Source: Pelobates cultripes (taxonomy: Eukaryota > Chordata > Amphibia > Anura > Pelobatidae). From it: 64,000 bases of DNA. The DNA lies in NCBI GenBank assembly GCA_933207985.1, contig OW240913.1:266375201-266439200 (forward strand), read 5' to 3'. The notes beneath the pieces were generated by a model, which searched no databases, was not told where the DNA came from, and saw nothing but the letters and a program-made list of their open reading frames with translations. Shown here in pieces: positions 1-9,949 of the stretch (its first letter is position 1; the number at the start of each line of letters is the position of its first letter). The position numbers and the translations under genes are program-made.

Positions 1-1515
1 TCCTCTTGTTCTCTTCCCTATCCCAGTGGCCTGTTATCCCAGGGTTCCCATATTCTTTGGAACGCTACTGTGGTACCTTTTACCCTAGCAGTTAGATCAT
101 CCATCAGTTTGTTATCCTTGATCCTGGGAATTACTCCCGCGAAGTTCGGGGCCTCCGGCGACAGCCACGTTGTAGCTATCGCTCTGCACGTGCTTAAAGT
201 GATCTTATGCAGTAGTTTCTGCTCCATCCTGGTCCACCCCTCTAGTGACCTATTCAGCAATTATACACAGGGGTCTAGTGCTGGTGATCTATTAAAGATC
301 TGTTGCACTAAGTTCTCGACCGATTTCCAGAATCTATTTATAATTGGGCATTCCCACCACATGTGTATATATGTTCCTCTATTTCTGCAGCCCCTCCAAC
401 AGTCATCTGTGCTTATTTTGTGCATTCTAAAGAGCTTCACTGGTGTGGTGTACCACCGGAACATAGTTTTCCATGACTGCTCCTGAAGTGTCACGCACAT
501 TGATGTATTTTTGTTTGCTTCCCAAATTTCCTGCCATTCAATACCCTCTAGAACCTCGCCCAGGTCCCGTTCCCACTGGTCGGTGTAAGACAATCTACCC
601 CACTCTGTGTTTTCGGAGCTAACGTGGCCGTACAGCAGCGTTATTAATCCTTTAGGCGCCATCCTTGTTACGCACAACCTTTCATAAAAGGTCATTGACC
701 TGCAGGCCGCTGCTTTAATGTGAGGTCGGCTGGAGAAATCCCTAAATTGCACGTATCTGAAGAAGTCTGAAGGTGTTAGATGATAGTGTTGCTTAAGATC
801 GTCAAACTGTACTATTTCTCCCCCCTGAAACATGTGGTTTATCCTTTAGAGGCCTATCCTTTCTAGATTGCGGAACCCCCTCGCTGCCATACCCGGAGGG
901 AAGGCTCTGTTACGGAACAGTGGCATTAATAGGGACAGTGAAGAGGCCAGGCCATATTTAATGTTTGTCGCATCTTATATACGTAGTGTGTTCAGTATTG
1001 CTGGGCATGTCACCCTGATCAATGGTCTGTGTTCCCACAGTACCCACATCGCGAACTGGGGGAGGTCTGATCCCACCATGAGAGCCTCAATGGCAACCCA
1101 TTTCCATTCATCCAGGGGAGAGTGTCACATAACCACCTGTGTCAGTTGAGCTGCGAGGTAATAAAAAAAAAGATTCGGCAGGCCCAGCCCACCTCAGTCC
1201 TTCCTCTTGTACAGTACCTGTCTGGAGATCCTATGTCTTTTGTTCTGCCATATAAAGTTCCCTATTGCTCGTTGTAGGGGTACCAGTTGTGTTTTTGTAA
1301 TGCGTATGGGTAACGTCTGGAATAATATGAGGATGCATGGGAGAATATTCATCTTGACGGAATGGATCCGTCCTATCCAAGAGATGGGTTTGTCCGTCCA
1401 TTTTTCTAAGTCCCTTATAAGAATTCGGAACATCGGTATGTAGTTTGCCGCATGTAGCTTGCTTGGGTCCGCTGTGTATTCCCAGGTATTTTAGGGAGTC
1501 TGTTTCCATTGCTTT
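1..1515 (-). pseudogene. L1-type LINE, ORF2 3' part, 5'-truncated and decayed
   Basis: This is the C-terminal part of an L1-clade ORF2 (endonuclease/reverse transcriptase polyprotein), read on the minus strand. The 5' end near 1509 carries the post-palm 'YLGI' motif. The thumb follows at 1433-1194 (GRIHSVKMNILP, LFQTLP). The C-terminal domain is at 833-261, with the WYTTPV..CWRGC..HMWWECP Cys/Trp-rich motif, and the ORF tail is at 260-18. The frame changes near 1430 and is interrupted between 1194 and 833 and at 261, so no functional protein is made. The endonuclease and the RT catalytic palm lie upstream of the truncation and are absent. The element runs off the left edge of the window, so its 3' UTR and target duplication cannot be seen. 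A second, clearly different L1 tail lies at 40650-43022. Confidence 0.85.
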
Positions 1516-2078
1516 ATTATTTCTTTAACACATTTAATAAATATTCAGTAATTGATACCAAAGCACAATTCAATCCCGAGGAGAAGCAGAAACATAGTTT
1601 ATGTTAAGTCTTCCTTTTTTAGATATATATATACCCTAGGGAAAAGGGTACAACTTATAACAATGATTTGACGGGGAGTCAAAAGTGAGACACTTAGTTC
1701 TAGGATAGAGTTCAAAACAGCCGTGTAAATTTCTACAATTAATTTTATTTCTCAGACCTTATAAAACACATATTTGTTAAATATACAGGATTAGTACTAT
1801 TATAAATTCTGGGAAGCAATGCGTTCTCCCTTAATTGAGTAACACTCTCCATTGGAACTCAACGTGCATTTGGGTTTTTGGCTTGGTGAACTCATCTAAC
1901 AGATCTTTATCGCCATATTCGGAAATCAGTTTATTTACATTGGGTATTTACGTTCTTTGGAATCATGAGCAGAAAATATAAAATGTTGAACTTGACCATT
2001 TTTTCAAACCATACGACTTTTATGAAAAAAACTACTTTGTACCCAATTCTGTGTCCACACTTGGGATAAATTATAGCA

Positions 2079-2116
<38 letters not shown>

Positions 2117-4403
2117 CATACACACAGTGGCTCTGCTGGACTTACTGCCTAAAAATCAGATAGAATTATTTTTTTAGTTTACCGGTACTTTAAATGGTTT
2201 CCTTAATGCCATTTTACTTAGAATTGATGCCAAACAATCTGTTTCAGAACATACCCAAAGACCAGCATGTTCTTTTTCTTTTCATCAACAAAACCTTGCA
2301 GCTTCTATATGTAGCTTTTCTGCCTTGTGGTTTAATTCACTTAAATGTACCTTATTTGTAGATACTAAATACACACATTTACTGCATCACAAAAAAAAAA
2401 AATATTCAATTTATTCTAATAAGCAATTATCAAAATGAAAAAACTATTAATTTTCTTTCAAATGTTATTTATTTTACCTCTGATCAGTAATTGAAATGTC
2501 TATATTTTTGGACACGGCGGCCATTTTCTCTTGTACTGAGTGATGTAATTGAAACCAAGAGGAAACACTTCTCAATTACTTTTGCAAAGGTAGCAGCCTA
2601 GCAATGTTGCTGTGGAAGGTCGATTTTTTTTTTTTTTTTGTACTATTTCTTCTTGACTTTTTTGAATTCAAGGAACAGAATGACTTGATGTATAATTATA
2701 TGTTTTTATTGAATAATTCCTATTTAGTGCACGTTTTCAGGGTCCTTTACAGGTTGCCTAATTGGAATTTATAGAACATTGGTTATAATATATTATAGAA
2801 CAAAAAGTTTACATAGAAGAAGAAGATAATGTTAATCATCACAATTGAGTTACAGTTGGTGGGTATATTGATCAGGGTGAAAGTGACACATGTATGGAAC
2901 TTGGGGTATTGGGAAGAAGGATATGTTAGAAAGGGAGGAACTAATATGGGGATGAGCTATGGAATATATGGGGAGGATTTTATTAAAAAATAGAATCTTC
3001 AGCAGTTTTTGAAAGGAAGAGACAGAGCTGGGTTATTGGACCGTGAACTGGTTCCAGTAGTAGGAAGCTAGGATTATAAATAAATGTAATCATGAAGAAA
3101 CACGTGAGTATGTGGTGGGGTAAAGCATATGGAGGAGAGGGTATGGATGGGATGGATAGGGGAATCGTTAGATATGAGACAGTAGAAATAGGGAGGAGCA
3201 AGACCTAAATAGCCAAACTGGAAAAATTATCCAAGTTAGCTATATTTTCCATTCAGTTGTTTTGTCCTTCTGTTGAAAAATCACATTGACTTATTTACAT
3301 TCTAGTTGTACGTATTCACTGTATAGCTACACTATAGTGAATATTTCTTGCTGTATATTTTAGTTTCTATAGTTATTTTTTATAAAACAACATTGTGTAA
3401 TATTATGTATGTATGTGATTTCTGTATACTCAGATTTTATTTTTTTATTTTTTTTACAATAACATAAATATGGCATAACGGTAGGTAATATCCTGGGTGA
3501 TGTTCGCTTGTTGTTCCATCACTAGTGTCCAGATCAGGACATAAAGACACTTTTTTATTCTTTTATAGTCCTACAAGCAACATAAGTAATGCCAAAATAT
3601 GGGCTGGATGTTACAAAATAAAATACATTAGTCTCTTCTAACTAAAACATCTGCACTCACATAGATTTCTATGGGGAAATACTATTTAATAAGCAAATCT
3701 TGTCGGAGAGACTCTAGCTCTATATATTTTACTCTGTAGATCTCTTTGAGGTTAGATAGATTGCAGATATTTAATTTCACACTTTGCAGAACTGAGTGTA
3801 GACAGTTTGGTGTGAGCATTGCTTACATTTATAGCATTGTTAGGAGTATGTGGAAACAGCTCCCCCTTTCTTACATGTGGGTGGCATGTGGGTGGTCTGT
3901 GGTGGAACATATTAACGGAAAAGGTTCGCCTCCCCTTCTATGAAGCAGGTTGAATTTCACAAATCTCTCTGCAAATCTGCTGAGCTGCAATGCTTCAGCT
4001 TCCAGTTAATGGAAAATATACATCCACGCATAGCCTTTCCCTTCTGAATAATTTAGTTTCTCTAGATAATGCTTAAAATGTCTGATCCATGCAATGTATG
4101 ACATTGGAAATAAAAATAAATAAGCAATATCTATTGTTTTAACCAGAAGCACTTAACGTTAAAAAAGGCAATTACAATGAACTAATGTATGTGGGCATAT
4201 TTTTGTTACAACATGGATGACAAAATAGGTCCTTGGGAAACATATTCCTGTCAGACTCATACAATTTCTTTAATATCATTTGACAGCTAGAAATGTGCAT
4301 TATTGACCAAGGTGAATATTACTCTGAAAAGTCAATGATAAAGATTTACCAAAGAGTTGTGGTCAGAAAAGTGTTGTACTTGTAAAAATGTATCACCAAT
4401 GGA
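1516..4403. other. AT-rich DNA without a recognisable gene
   Basis: No coding segment is supported here. The stretch holds a (TA)n microsatellite near 2078-2126, an A-run at 2390-2401 and a T-run near 2624-2639. Short open frames such as 2983-3201 are low-complexity and match no family I know. Confidence 0.6.
2078..2126. repeat. (TA)n/(CATA)n microsatellite
   Basis: Two blocks of alternating TA are separated by CATA units and end in CACACA. Confidence 0.9.
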
Positions 4404-4570
4404 AAGTGTCCCCCTGGACAGAATAGGGAAGGGGGAGCATGACTGCTGCCCAGGATAGTGGGATGGCACAATGGTAGCAACAATGTTGCAAAGATGGAAG
4501 GATTTATAAAGGGGTAGCAGGGGAGGAGACTTACCAGTCAGAAGGAGATTGTCATTACCCTGGTTGAATT
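4404..4570 (+). repeat. Ngaro A1 split direct repeat
   Basis: This 167-bp left terminal repeat starts AAGTGTCCCCCTGGACAG and ends TGGTTGAATT. It recurs at 9709-9875 with one substitution (GGCAC versus GGTAC). The gag ATG lies 111 bp downstream, so promoter activity probably sits in or near A1. That is an inference; no core promoter motif was identified. Confidence 0.92.
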
Positions 4571-4680
4571 TCTTTCAATGTCTGTATATCTTCTGACATT
4601 TCTTTTCTGTGATTACCTGGGCCTGCAAAAAATAAACGGCAATCTCCTGTTAATTCTCTGATAGAGGACTAGGCTTCAAT

Positions 4681-6339
4681 ATGGCCACCCCATCTCTGGA
4701 AGAATTGGTGAAACTGTTGGCTGCTTACCAGGAGTCCCATGGATCTTTGGACCAGGTGCTGTCTCAAGTTCAGCAGGCTGCAGGAGGACGACCAGATCGG
4801 CGTGAGGGTGATGATTCATCGCTCAGCGGGCGGAGGGCCAGGAGGTCAAGGCCTCCGTCGCGTTTATCCCCGAGTCCAGTGAGGAGGAGCGGAGGTCGGA
4901 GTGTTCCACGCTGTGAGGGAGGCAGCGGTGAGGCCGGGCGCTTCCCAGCGCGAAGATTGGCCAGTCGGTGGCGGAGAAGGGCCGGACAGGTGGTTGTGGA
5001 GTCCGGGCCCCAAGATGGCGGCGATCAGGATGGCGGGAACCCGGCCGGAAGGTCGCGCAGCCCGCGCGCTTATCTTCCGGCGCGGGTGAGTGGGACGTCA
5101 TCACGCACGCAAGCCGGCGTGCGTGCAACGTCGGACGTCATGACGCCGCGGCGCGCATGCGCGCGGCCGACCCGGGCTGGAGCCGGAAGTTCCTCTGCGG
5201 TGCAGGAGCACCGTGGCACAGTGCAGAAAGGACCGCAAACGTGCGCATCCGGCGCCTGCGGGTCCCAGCAGCGGGAAGCGGATGGCAGCAGCTCTCATTC
5301 CGGATCTGAGGATGGAGATGAAGATGCAGTGTTCCCCAGTGGGTCCGGTCTGCCTCTTGCAGCATCAGCACGTGAGTACTGCGCTAGCGCTTGGGATGCG
5401 CTGGCTGGGGATGATAGGGGGCAGAGTCCACAGGTGGTAGGGGAATTAGGTAAAAAGAGGGATTTAAGCAGAGTTGATTTACTTAGGCAAGGTGGAGGGG
5501 GGTTGGGTAGCACTGGGGATTTAGTTAGTTTATTGAGGTCTGTTTTGGAGCGGTTACCTAGCGATGTCCCCCCTTCTACGCGGATGGATATGCGGTCTGC
5601 GGCGCAGATTCCTGTCAGGGACAGGGTTACGGGCATTTTGCGTCCGCGGTTGCCGGGCTGTGAGTTGTCCCCATTGGGCTTGCATGTCGCAGCAGACGTC
5701 AGAGACAAAATAGTCCGAGGTGAGTACGTCGACTTCCTGGCGCTGGTTCCGCCGGACAGGGAGTCGGTGGATAGACCGCGGCGAGGGGAGATGGGTGACG
5801 GGGAAAAAGGTAAGCAGCTTCCTCGCACTTTTGGAAATTGGTTGCAGGGTTTTTCAATTTTTGCAAGCATCTTAACGGGTACTTTCCCGGATAAGGCTCC
5901 CTCCTTGTTCTGTTATTTGGATCTCATTTGGGGGGCGTACAAGGTTTATGGCGGGCAATGCTGGTTCCGATACGACCAGCAGTTTCGGCAGAAGATGGCG
6001 GTTGGCGAGGGCATGGATTTTGGTGTACAGGATGGCAGCTTATGGCTGCTGTTGATGACGCCTTGCCGGCCCTCCCCCTTTCCAGGGACAGCCGGCGCGC
6101 TGGCTAGTGCGCCGGCAGGGCAGCGCAGGGGAGTCTGTTGGCTCTTTAATGAGTCCCACTGTAAGTGGTACAACTCATGCAGGTTCCGGCATGAGTGTTC
6201 GCACTGTGGCGGAGCACATCCCGCCGTACGCTGTTTCAAGAAAGGAAAGGCGGGTGTGCGCCCCAAGGACGACGTTCCTAGACAGGAGGACGCCGGTGAG
6301 CGTCGAAAGGATGCGCCCGTGGCTAGACCGGTATCCTAA
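4681..6339 (+). CDS. gag: Ngaro gag-like protein (552 aa)
   Basis: This is the probable nucleocapsid/particle protein of the Ngaro element. The ATG at 4681 (MATPSLEELVKLLAAYQ) is the first in frame after the A1 repeat. Residues about 40-225 are Arg/Ser/Gly-rich and probably disordered. The conserved DIRS-order gag core follows: SPLGLHVAADVRDKIVRGEY (about 328-347), a RTFGNWLQGFSIFASIL segment from about 381, and YGGQCWFRYDQQFRQ (about 423). Two zinc-binding motifs close the protein at about 486-517: a CCCH finger with spacing C-x7-C-x5-C-x3-H, then C-x2-C-x3-H-x4-C. The frame is open with no stops. It overlaps the pol ATG at 6311 by 29 nt in another frame, so pol is probably reached by reinitiation or frameshifting. 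The 5' half has strong CpG content. The role is inferred from position and zinc fingers. Confidence 0.88.
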   Translation: MATPSLEELVKLLAAYQESHGSLDQVLSQVQQAAGGRPDRREGDDSSLSGRRARRSRPPSRLSPSPVRRSGGRSVPRCEGGSGEAGRFPARRLASRWRRRAGQVVVESGPQDGGDQDGGNPAGRSRSPRAYLPARVSGTSSRTQAGVRATSDVMTPRRACARPTRAGAGSSSAVQEHRGTVQKGPQTCASGACGSQQREADGSSSHSGSEDGDEDAVFPSGSGLPLAASAREYCASAWDALAGDDRGQSPQVVGELGKKRDLSRVDLLRQGGGGLGSTGDLVSLLRSVLERLPSDVPPSTRMDMRSAAQIPVRDRVTGILRPRLPGCELSPLGLHVAADVRDKIVRGEYVDFLALVPPDRESVDRPRRGEMGDGEKGKQLPRTFGNWLQGFSIFASILTGTFPDKAPSLFCYLDLIWGAYKVYGGQCWFRYDQQFRQKMAVGEGMDFGVQDGSLWLLLMTPCRPSPFPGTAGALASAPAGQRRGVCWLFNESHCKWYNSCRFRHECSHCGGAHPAVRCFKKGKAGVRPKDDVPRQEDAGERRKDAPVARPVS

Positions 6340-7876
6340 ACGGCGTGAAGCCGGTGTTTTATTGGACGGGTTTTTATTTGGGTTTTGGATTCCGTTTGTT
6401 TTTTCTGAGGCGCAGTCGTTTGCGGTCAATTTACGTTCGGTTTTGGGTAGGGAGGATATTCTTGAAACAAAATTGTGCAAGGAAGTGTCCTTGGGCCGCA
6501 TGGCGGGACCGTTTTCTGAGCCCCCATTTCCTAACCTGCGAGTGTCCCCCCTGGGCTTGGTCCCTAAGAAAGAGCCTGGGGTCTTCCGTCTCATTCACCA
6601 CCTGTCCTACCCAGCAGGCGGGTCGGTGAATGATGATATTGATAAAGAAGTGTCCAGGTAGCATTATGCTTCCTTTGACAGGGCCCTGGAGTTAGTGAGA
6701 GGCGCAGGGTCGGGGGCATTGCTTGCTAAATCGGACATCGAATCGGCTTTTCGTTTGCTTCCGGTTCACCCGGACTGTTTCCATCTTCTGGGTTGTCAAT
6801 TTAATGGTTTGTTTTATTATGATATGTGTTTGCCCATGGGGTGTGCCATATCATGCTCCTATTTCGAGATGTTTGCGACATTCTTGGAATGGGTCGTGTC
6901 TCAGGTGTCGGGTTTGTCCTCGTTGACCCACTACCTGGATGATTTTTTGTTTGTCGGGTCTGGTGATTGCAACGATTGTGCGGTTTTGTTGTCGGCATTT
7001 CGGCAGATTACCTCAGACTTTGGAGTCCCGGTGGCGATAGACAAGACGTTCGGACCGGTGGGTAAGTTGTCTTACTTGGGGATCGAGATTGACTCTTGTG
7101 AGATGGTCTTTCGATTACCAGAGGAAAAGCTGGGTCAGTTACTATGCCTTATTGACCGAGTCAGGGGCTCCAACAAGGTTCAGCTGCGGCTAATGCAATC
7201 GCTTTTGGGTCATCTGAACTTTGCTTGCCGTGTTTTGTCTATGGGCCGAGCGTTCTGTCGTCGCTTGTCCCTGGCTACGGTGGGGGTTAAACAGCCATTT
7301 CACTTTATCCGGATTACAAGGCGACTGCGGTCGGACTTACAAGTGTGGAGCGCCTTTTTAGGTACGTACAATGGTCATTCTTGTTGGATGCGCTCGCAGG
7401 TGTCGAACGGTGAATTGGACCTGTTTACTGACGCATCGGGGTCCATAGGGTTTGGAGCCTATTTTCGGGGACAGTGGTGTGCGGCGGAGTGGCCGTCCAC
7501 CTGGCGAGGTTCGGAGCTGATGGGTAACCTGGCGTTTCTTGAATTGTTTCCCATTGTGGTTGCTGTAGAATTATGGGGTTCGGGCTTGGCGCACAGGAAG
7601 GTGATTGTTCACACGGACAACATGAGTGTGGTCCAGGTGATCAATCGTTCCACGTCTGGGTCCCCTCCGGTTTTGGCATTGCTCAGGCGGCTAGTGCTAC
7701 TCTGTCTTCACTGTAATTTGTGGTTGGTAGCCAGGCATGTTCCTGGGGTGGACAATGTCATTGCTGACTCTCTTTCTCGGTTTCAGTGGAACCGTTTTCG
7801 GGAGGCGGCTCCGGAGGCGGCGCCAACGGGAACCCCGTGTCCGCCTTACTTGTGGGACCTGGTTTTGGACATCTGA
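6311..7876 (+). pseudogene. pol: Ngaro pol: reverse transcriptase-RNase H, one in-frame TAG
   Basis: This ORF copies the element RNA into DNA. The likely start is the ATG at 6311 (MRPWLDRYPKRREAGV). RT motifs run in order: SPLGLVPKKEPGVFRLIHHL (fingers), LLAKSDIESAFRLLPVHP (motif A Asp), GCAISCSYFEMFA (motif B), the YLDD box at 6932-6943 (motif C) and LSYLGIEID. RNase H follows with its acidic residues in LDLFTDASG, LAFLELFPIV and VIVHTDNMSVV, and with VARHVPGVDNVIADSLSR near the end. A TAG at 6659-6661 falls between fingers and motif A, at about codon 117; the frame continues unchanged on both sides. One nonsense mutation therefore inactivates an otherwise complete enzyme of about 520 codons, unless it is read through. 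The 3' end overlaps the recombinase frame. Confidence 0.9.
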
Positions 7877-8748
7877 GGCGATTGATCCGAGGGTCCTTAT
7901 CGGAGTCATCGTGGAAGGCATACTCCACGGTATGGGATTGCTGGTGGGCCATGGGTAGGAACGGGGATGTGGCGTCGGACTCCGGCAGATTGACCCTTAC
8001 GCTGTCGTTCCTGGAGTCTTTGTGTGCCGGAGGTAGGTCGTCTGCAGCAGCTGAGCAATCGCTGGCTGCTCTCTCTTTTTTATTTCGTTTTTTAGGATGG
8101 TCGGATGTCACCAAGGCGTTCTGCGTTTCCCGTATTTTGAAAGGGTGGAAAAAGCGCTGCGTTCCTGATGCACGGCGACCGATCTCGGGGGACATGCTGT
8201 TCCAGCTGTTAGAAGTTCTTCCAGATGTGTGTAGCTCTGCGTATGAGGTACTTTTGTTTCGGGTGGCATTCTCCTTGTGCTTCTTTGGGGCGCTGCGTAT
8301 CGGTGAGCTGGTTGCCCCCAGGGTGAGTTCAGTGTCCCCCCTTAGGCTTTCCGACGTATCAGTGACACCAGAGTGCGTTACGCTGTTGATTCGTCGGTCC
8401 AAGACGGATCAAGCGGGTACGGGAGCGAGAGTCCGTATAGGGCTCACTGGGGGTGTATTTTGTCCGGGGTTCTTGTTGCGGGCATACTTGGGTGCCAGGG
8501 GCGGCGCTGAAGGCTCGCTGCTGGTCCATTCTAATGGGGCCTCCCTGAGCCGTTTTCAATTTGCGAGCCTCTTGCGGAGTTGTATTGTTAGATTGGGGGG
8601 GGACCCCAGGTTATACTCCACGCATTCATTTAGAATTGGAGCGGCAACACAGGCAAGCGAACTGGGTTTTCCGAAGGAGGCGCTTATGCGCCTGGGGCGC
8701 TGGGAGTCGGGGCGATTTCAGCTTTACGTGCGCCCTCATTTGCTGTGA
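7768..8748 (+). CDS. Ngaro tyrosine recombinase, intact frame
   Basis: This is the integrase of the element, a phage-integrase-fold tyrosine recombinase that would insert the circular DNA intermediate. The N-terminal core-binding part includes LSESSWKAYSTVWDCWWAMG. Catalytic residues are present in order: Arg in FGALRIGEL (codon 8296), Lys in RRSKTDQ, HxxR in THSFRIGAAT (8623-8634) and Tyr in LYVRPHLL (8725-8727). The frame is open from 7768, after a stop at 7765-7767, but its first ATG is near 7950, inside the domain. It must therefore be entered by a frameshift from pol (overlap 7768-7876), a non-ATG start (GTG at 7786) or splicing. A pyrimidine-rich acceptor-like run ends in CAG at 7784-7786. 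The stop overlaps the ATG of the hydrolase ORF. No inactivating change was seen. Confidence 0.9.
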   Translation, partial: LSFSVSVEPFSGGGSGGGANGNPVSALLVGPGFGHLRRLIRGSLSESSWKAYSTVWDCWWAMGRNGDVASDSGRLTLTLSFLESLCAGGRSSAAAEQSLAALSFLFRFLGWSDVTKAFCVSRILKGWKKRCVPDARRPISGDMLFQLLEVLPDVCSSAYEVLLFRVAFSLCFFGALRIGELVAPRVSSVSPLRLSDVSVTPECVTLLIRRSKTDQAGTGARVRIGLTGGVFCPGFLLRAYLGARGGAEGSLLVHSNGASLSRFQFASLLRSCIVRLGGDPRLYSTHSFRIGAATQASELGFPKEALMRLGRWESGRFQLYVRPHLL

Positions 8749-9470
8749 TGGTATGCCTCTGTAAACAGTTAAGTCTAACCGTTATTCCTTGTTTTGTAGG
8801 CCAAGTTCCTCGTTATGTCTGGATTCTGGGGCATTCTTATATTTACTGGGCAGCTAGGAGGGCGGAAGCAAGATCTCATGGCCGGAATTTGGGGTTCCCG
8901 TTTCAGGACGTTAGGGTACGTTGGCGGGGATTGAGGGGGTTACGTTGGGATCAAGTGTACGGCGAGTGCGAGCAGCTGAGTCGCTGCGTCACGGGCTCCG
9001 TGACGCTGATATTACACGCAGGCGGGAATGATGTTGGCCGACGGCGGTCGGTGGATCTCATTTGAGACATGCGTCATGATCTAGCGCACTGTTTTGCGCT
9101 TTTTCGTGACTTGACGTTGATTTGGTCAGAGATAGTGCCCCGTCCAGTGTGGCAAGTGGGTGGTTATGGGAAGGCGTTTGAACGTTGTAGGCGCAAGATT
9201 AATGTTGCTATTTCGCGCTTTGTGCGTAGTTTGGGCGGAATAGTGGTAAGGCACTTTGAGTTGGAGGGTAATAATTCAGATGTGATGCGTCCGGATGGGG
9301 TTCATTTGAATCCCATTGGGCTGGACATTTTTAATGTGGGGCTGCAGTCGGGCATTGAGATGGCGCTGTCTGCGGGGGGGCGCGAAGCCGGCGCAGGTCA
9401 GGCTGCGGCAGGTCGGCTTCGCGGTGGCGGTTTTCCCTGGACAGCGGAATCGAAAAGGAAAGGACTATGA
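8748..9470 (+). pseudogene. SGNH-type hydrolase ORF of the Ngaro element, one in-frame TGA
   Basis: This is a GDSL/SGNH-family hydrolase (esterase or lipase fold); its role in the transposon cycle is unknown. The ATG at 8748 shares one base with the recombinase stop (TGATG), which suggests translation by termination-reinitiation. Motifs: WILGHSYIYW carries the block I Ser at about residue 30, with GHS in place of the classical GDS. HAGGNDVG is block III with Asn at about 94. RPDGVHLNPIG is block V with Asp 183 and His 186. A TGA at 9063-9065 (about codon 106) separates Ser/Asn from Asp/His. It fits a CGA-to-TGA change at a CpG. The reading frame is otherwise preserved. The last 15 codons lie inside the B1 repeat. 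Similar domains occur in some vertebrate Ngaro elements and in ORF1 of some CR1-like LINEs. Confidence 0.85.
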
Positions 9471-9709
9471 CGCAAGGTCACATTGGGGAGACGACAGTCG
9501 GCGCAAGGCTGATGGCTAGCGACGGCTGTGTTGGGCTCATGGACAACAAAGGAGGTGAACTGCCTGTTGGGTCCTCACCCAACAGCTGGCAGGAATTAAC
9601 AATTAATTTTACTGTTTAATAAAGCTGTGGCCGTTGCCCTTATCCACTAAAAGGTGTCCAGTGTATTATTTGGGGGCAACGGTGGGGATGGAATATGGGT
9701 CAGCAGTCA
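9425..9709 (+). repeat. Ngaro B1 split direct repeat
   Basis: This 285-bp repeat starts TGGCGGTTTTCCCTGGACAG and ends GGTCAGCAGTCA. It overlaps the 3' end of the hydrolase ORF, abuts A2 and recurs at 9950-10234 with one substitution (GTGTTGGG versus GTGCTGGG). Confidence 0.92.
9618..9623 (+). terminator. AATAAA polyadenylation signal in B1
   Basis: A canonical AATAAA sits in TTTAATAAAGCTGTGG, about 150 nt after the hydrolase stop. The same signal is present in B2 at 10143-10148. Either could end the element transcript; no experimental evidence is available here. Confidence 0.55.
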
Positions 9710-9875
9710 AGTGTCCCCCTGGACAGAATAGGGAAGGGGGAGCATGACTGCTGCCCAGGATAGTGGGATGGTACAATGGTAGCAACAATGTTGCAAAGAT
9801 GGAAGGATTTATAAAGGGGTAGCAGGGGAGGAGACTTACCAGTCAGAAGGAGATTGTCATTACCCTGGTTGAATT
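9709..9875 (+). repeat. Ngaro A2 split direct repeat
   Basis: Second copy of A1. It joins B1 directly, so the B-A junction of a circular intermediate is preserved inside the element. A 74-bp spacer rich in GTTT/GGTGTTGGTGG separates it from B2. Confidence 0.92.
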
Positions 9876-9949
9876 GCCCACCCTCCCTCCCTGGTTTTGT
9901 TTGTTTGTGGTGTTGGTGGTTTTCGTGTTGTTTTTCTTATTGTCACAGC

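Noticed and set aside
8728..8799. Possible spliceosomal intron between recombinase and hydrolase (acceptor-like TTGTTTTGTAG at 8789-8799)
   Set aside because: The donors tried do not join the two frames, and the GTATGC donor gives only 49 nt. The TGATG overlap explains expression without splicing.
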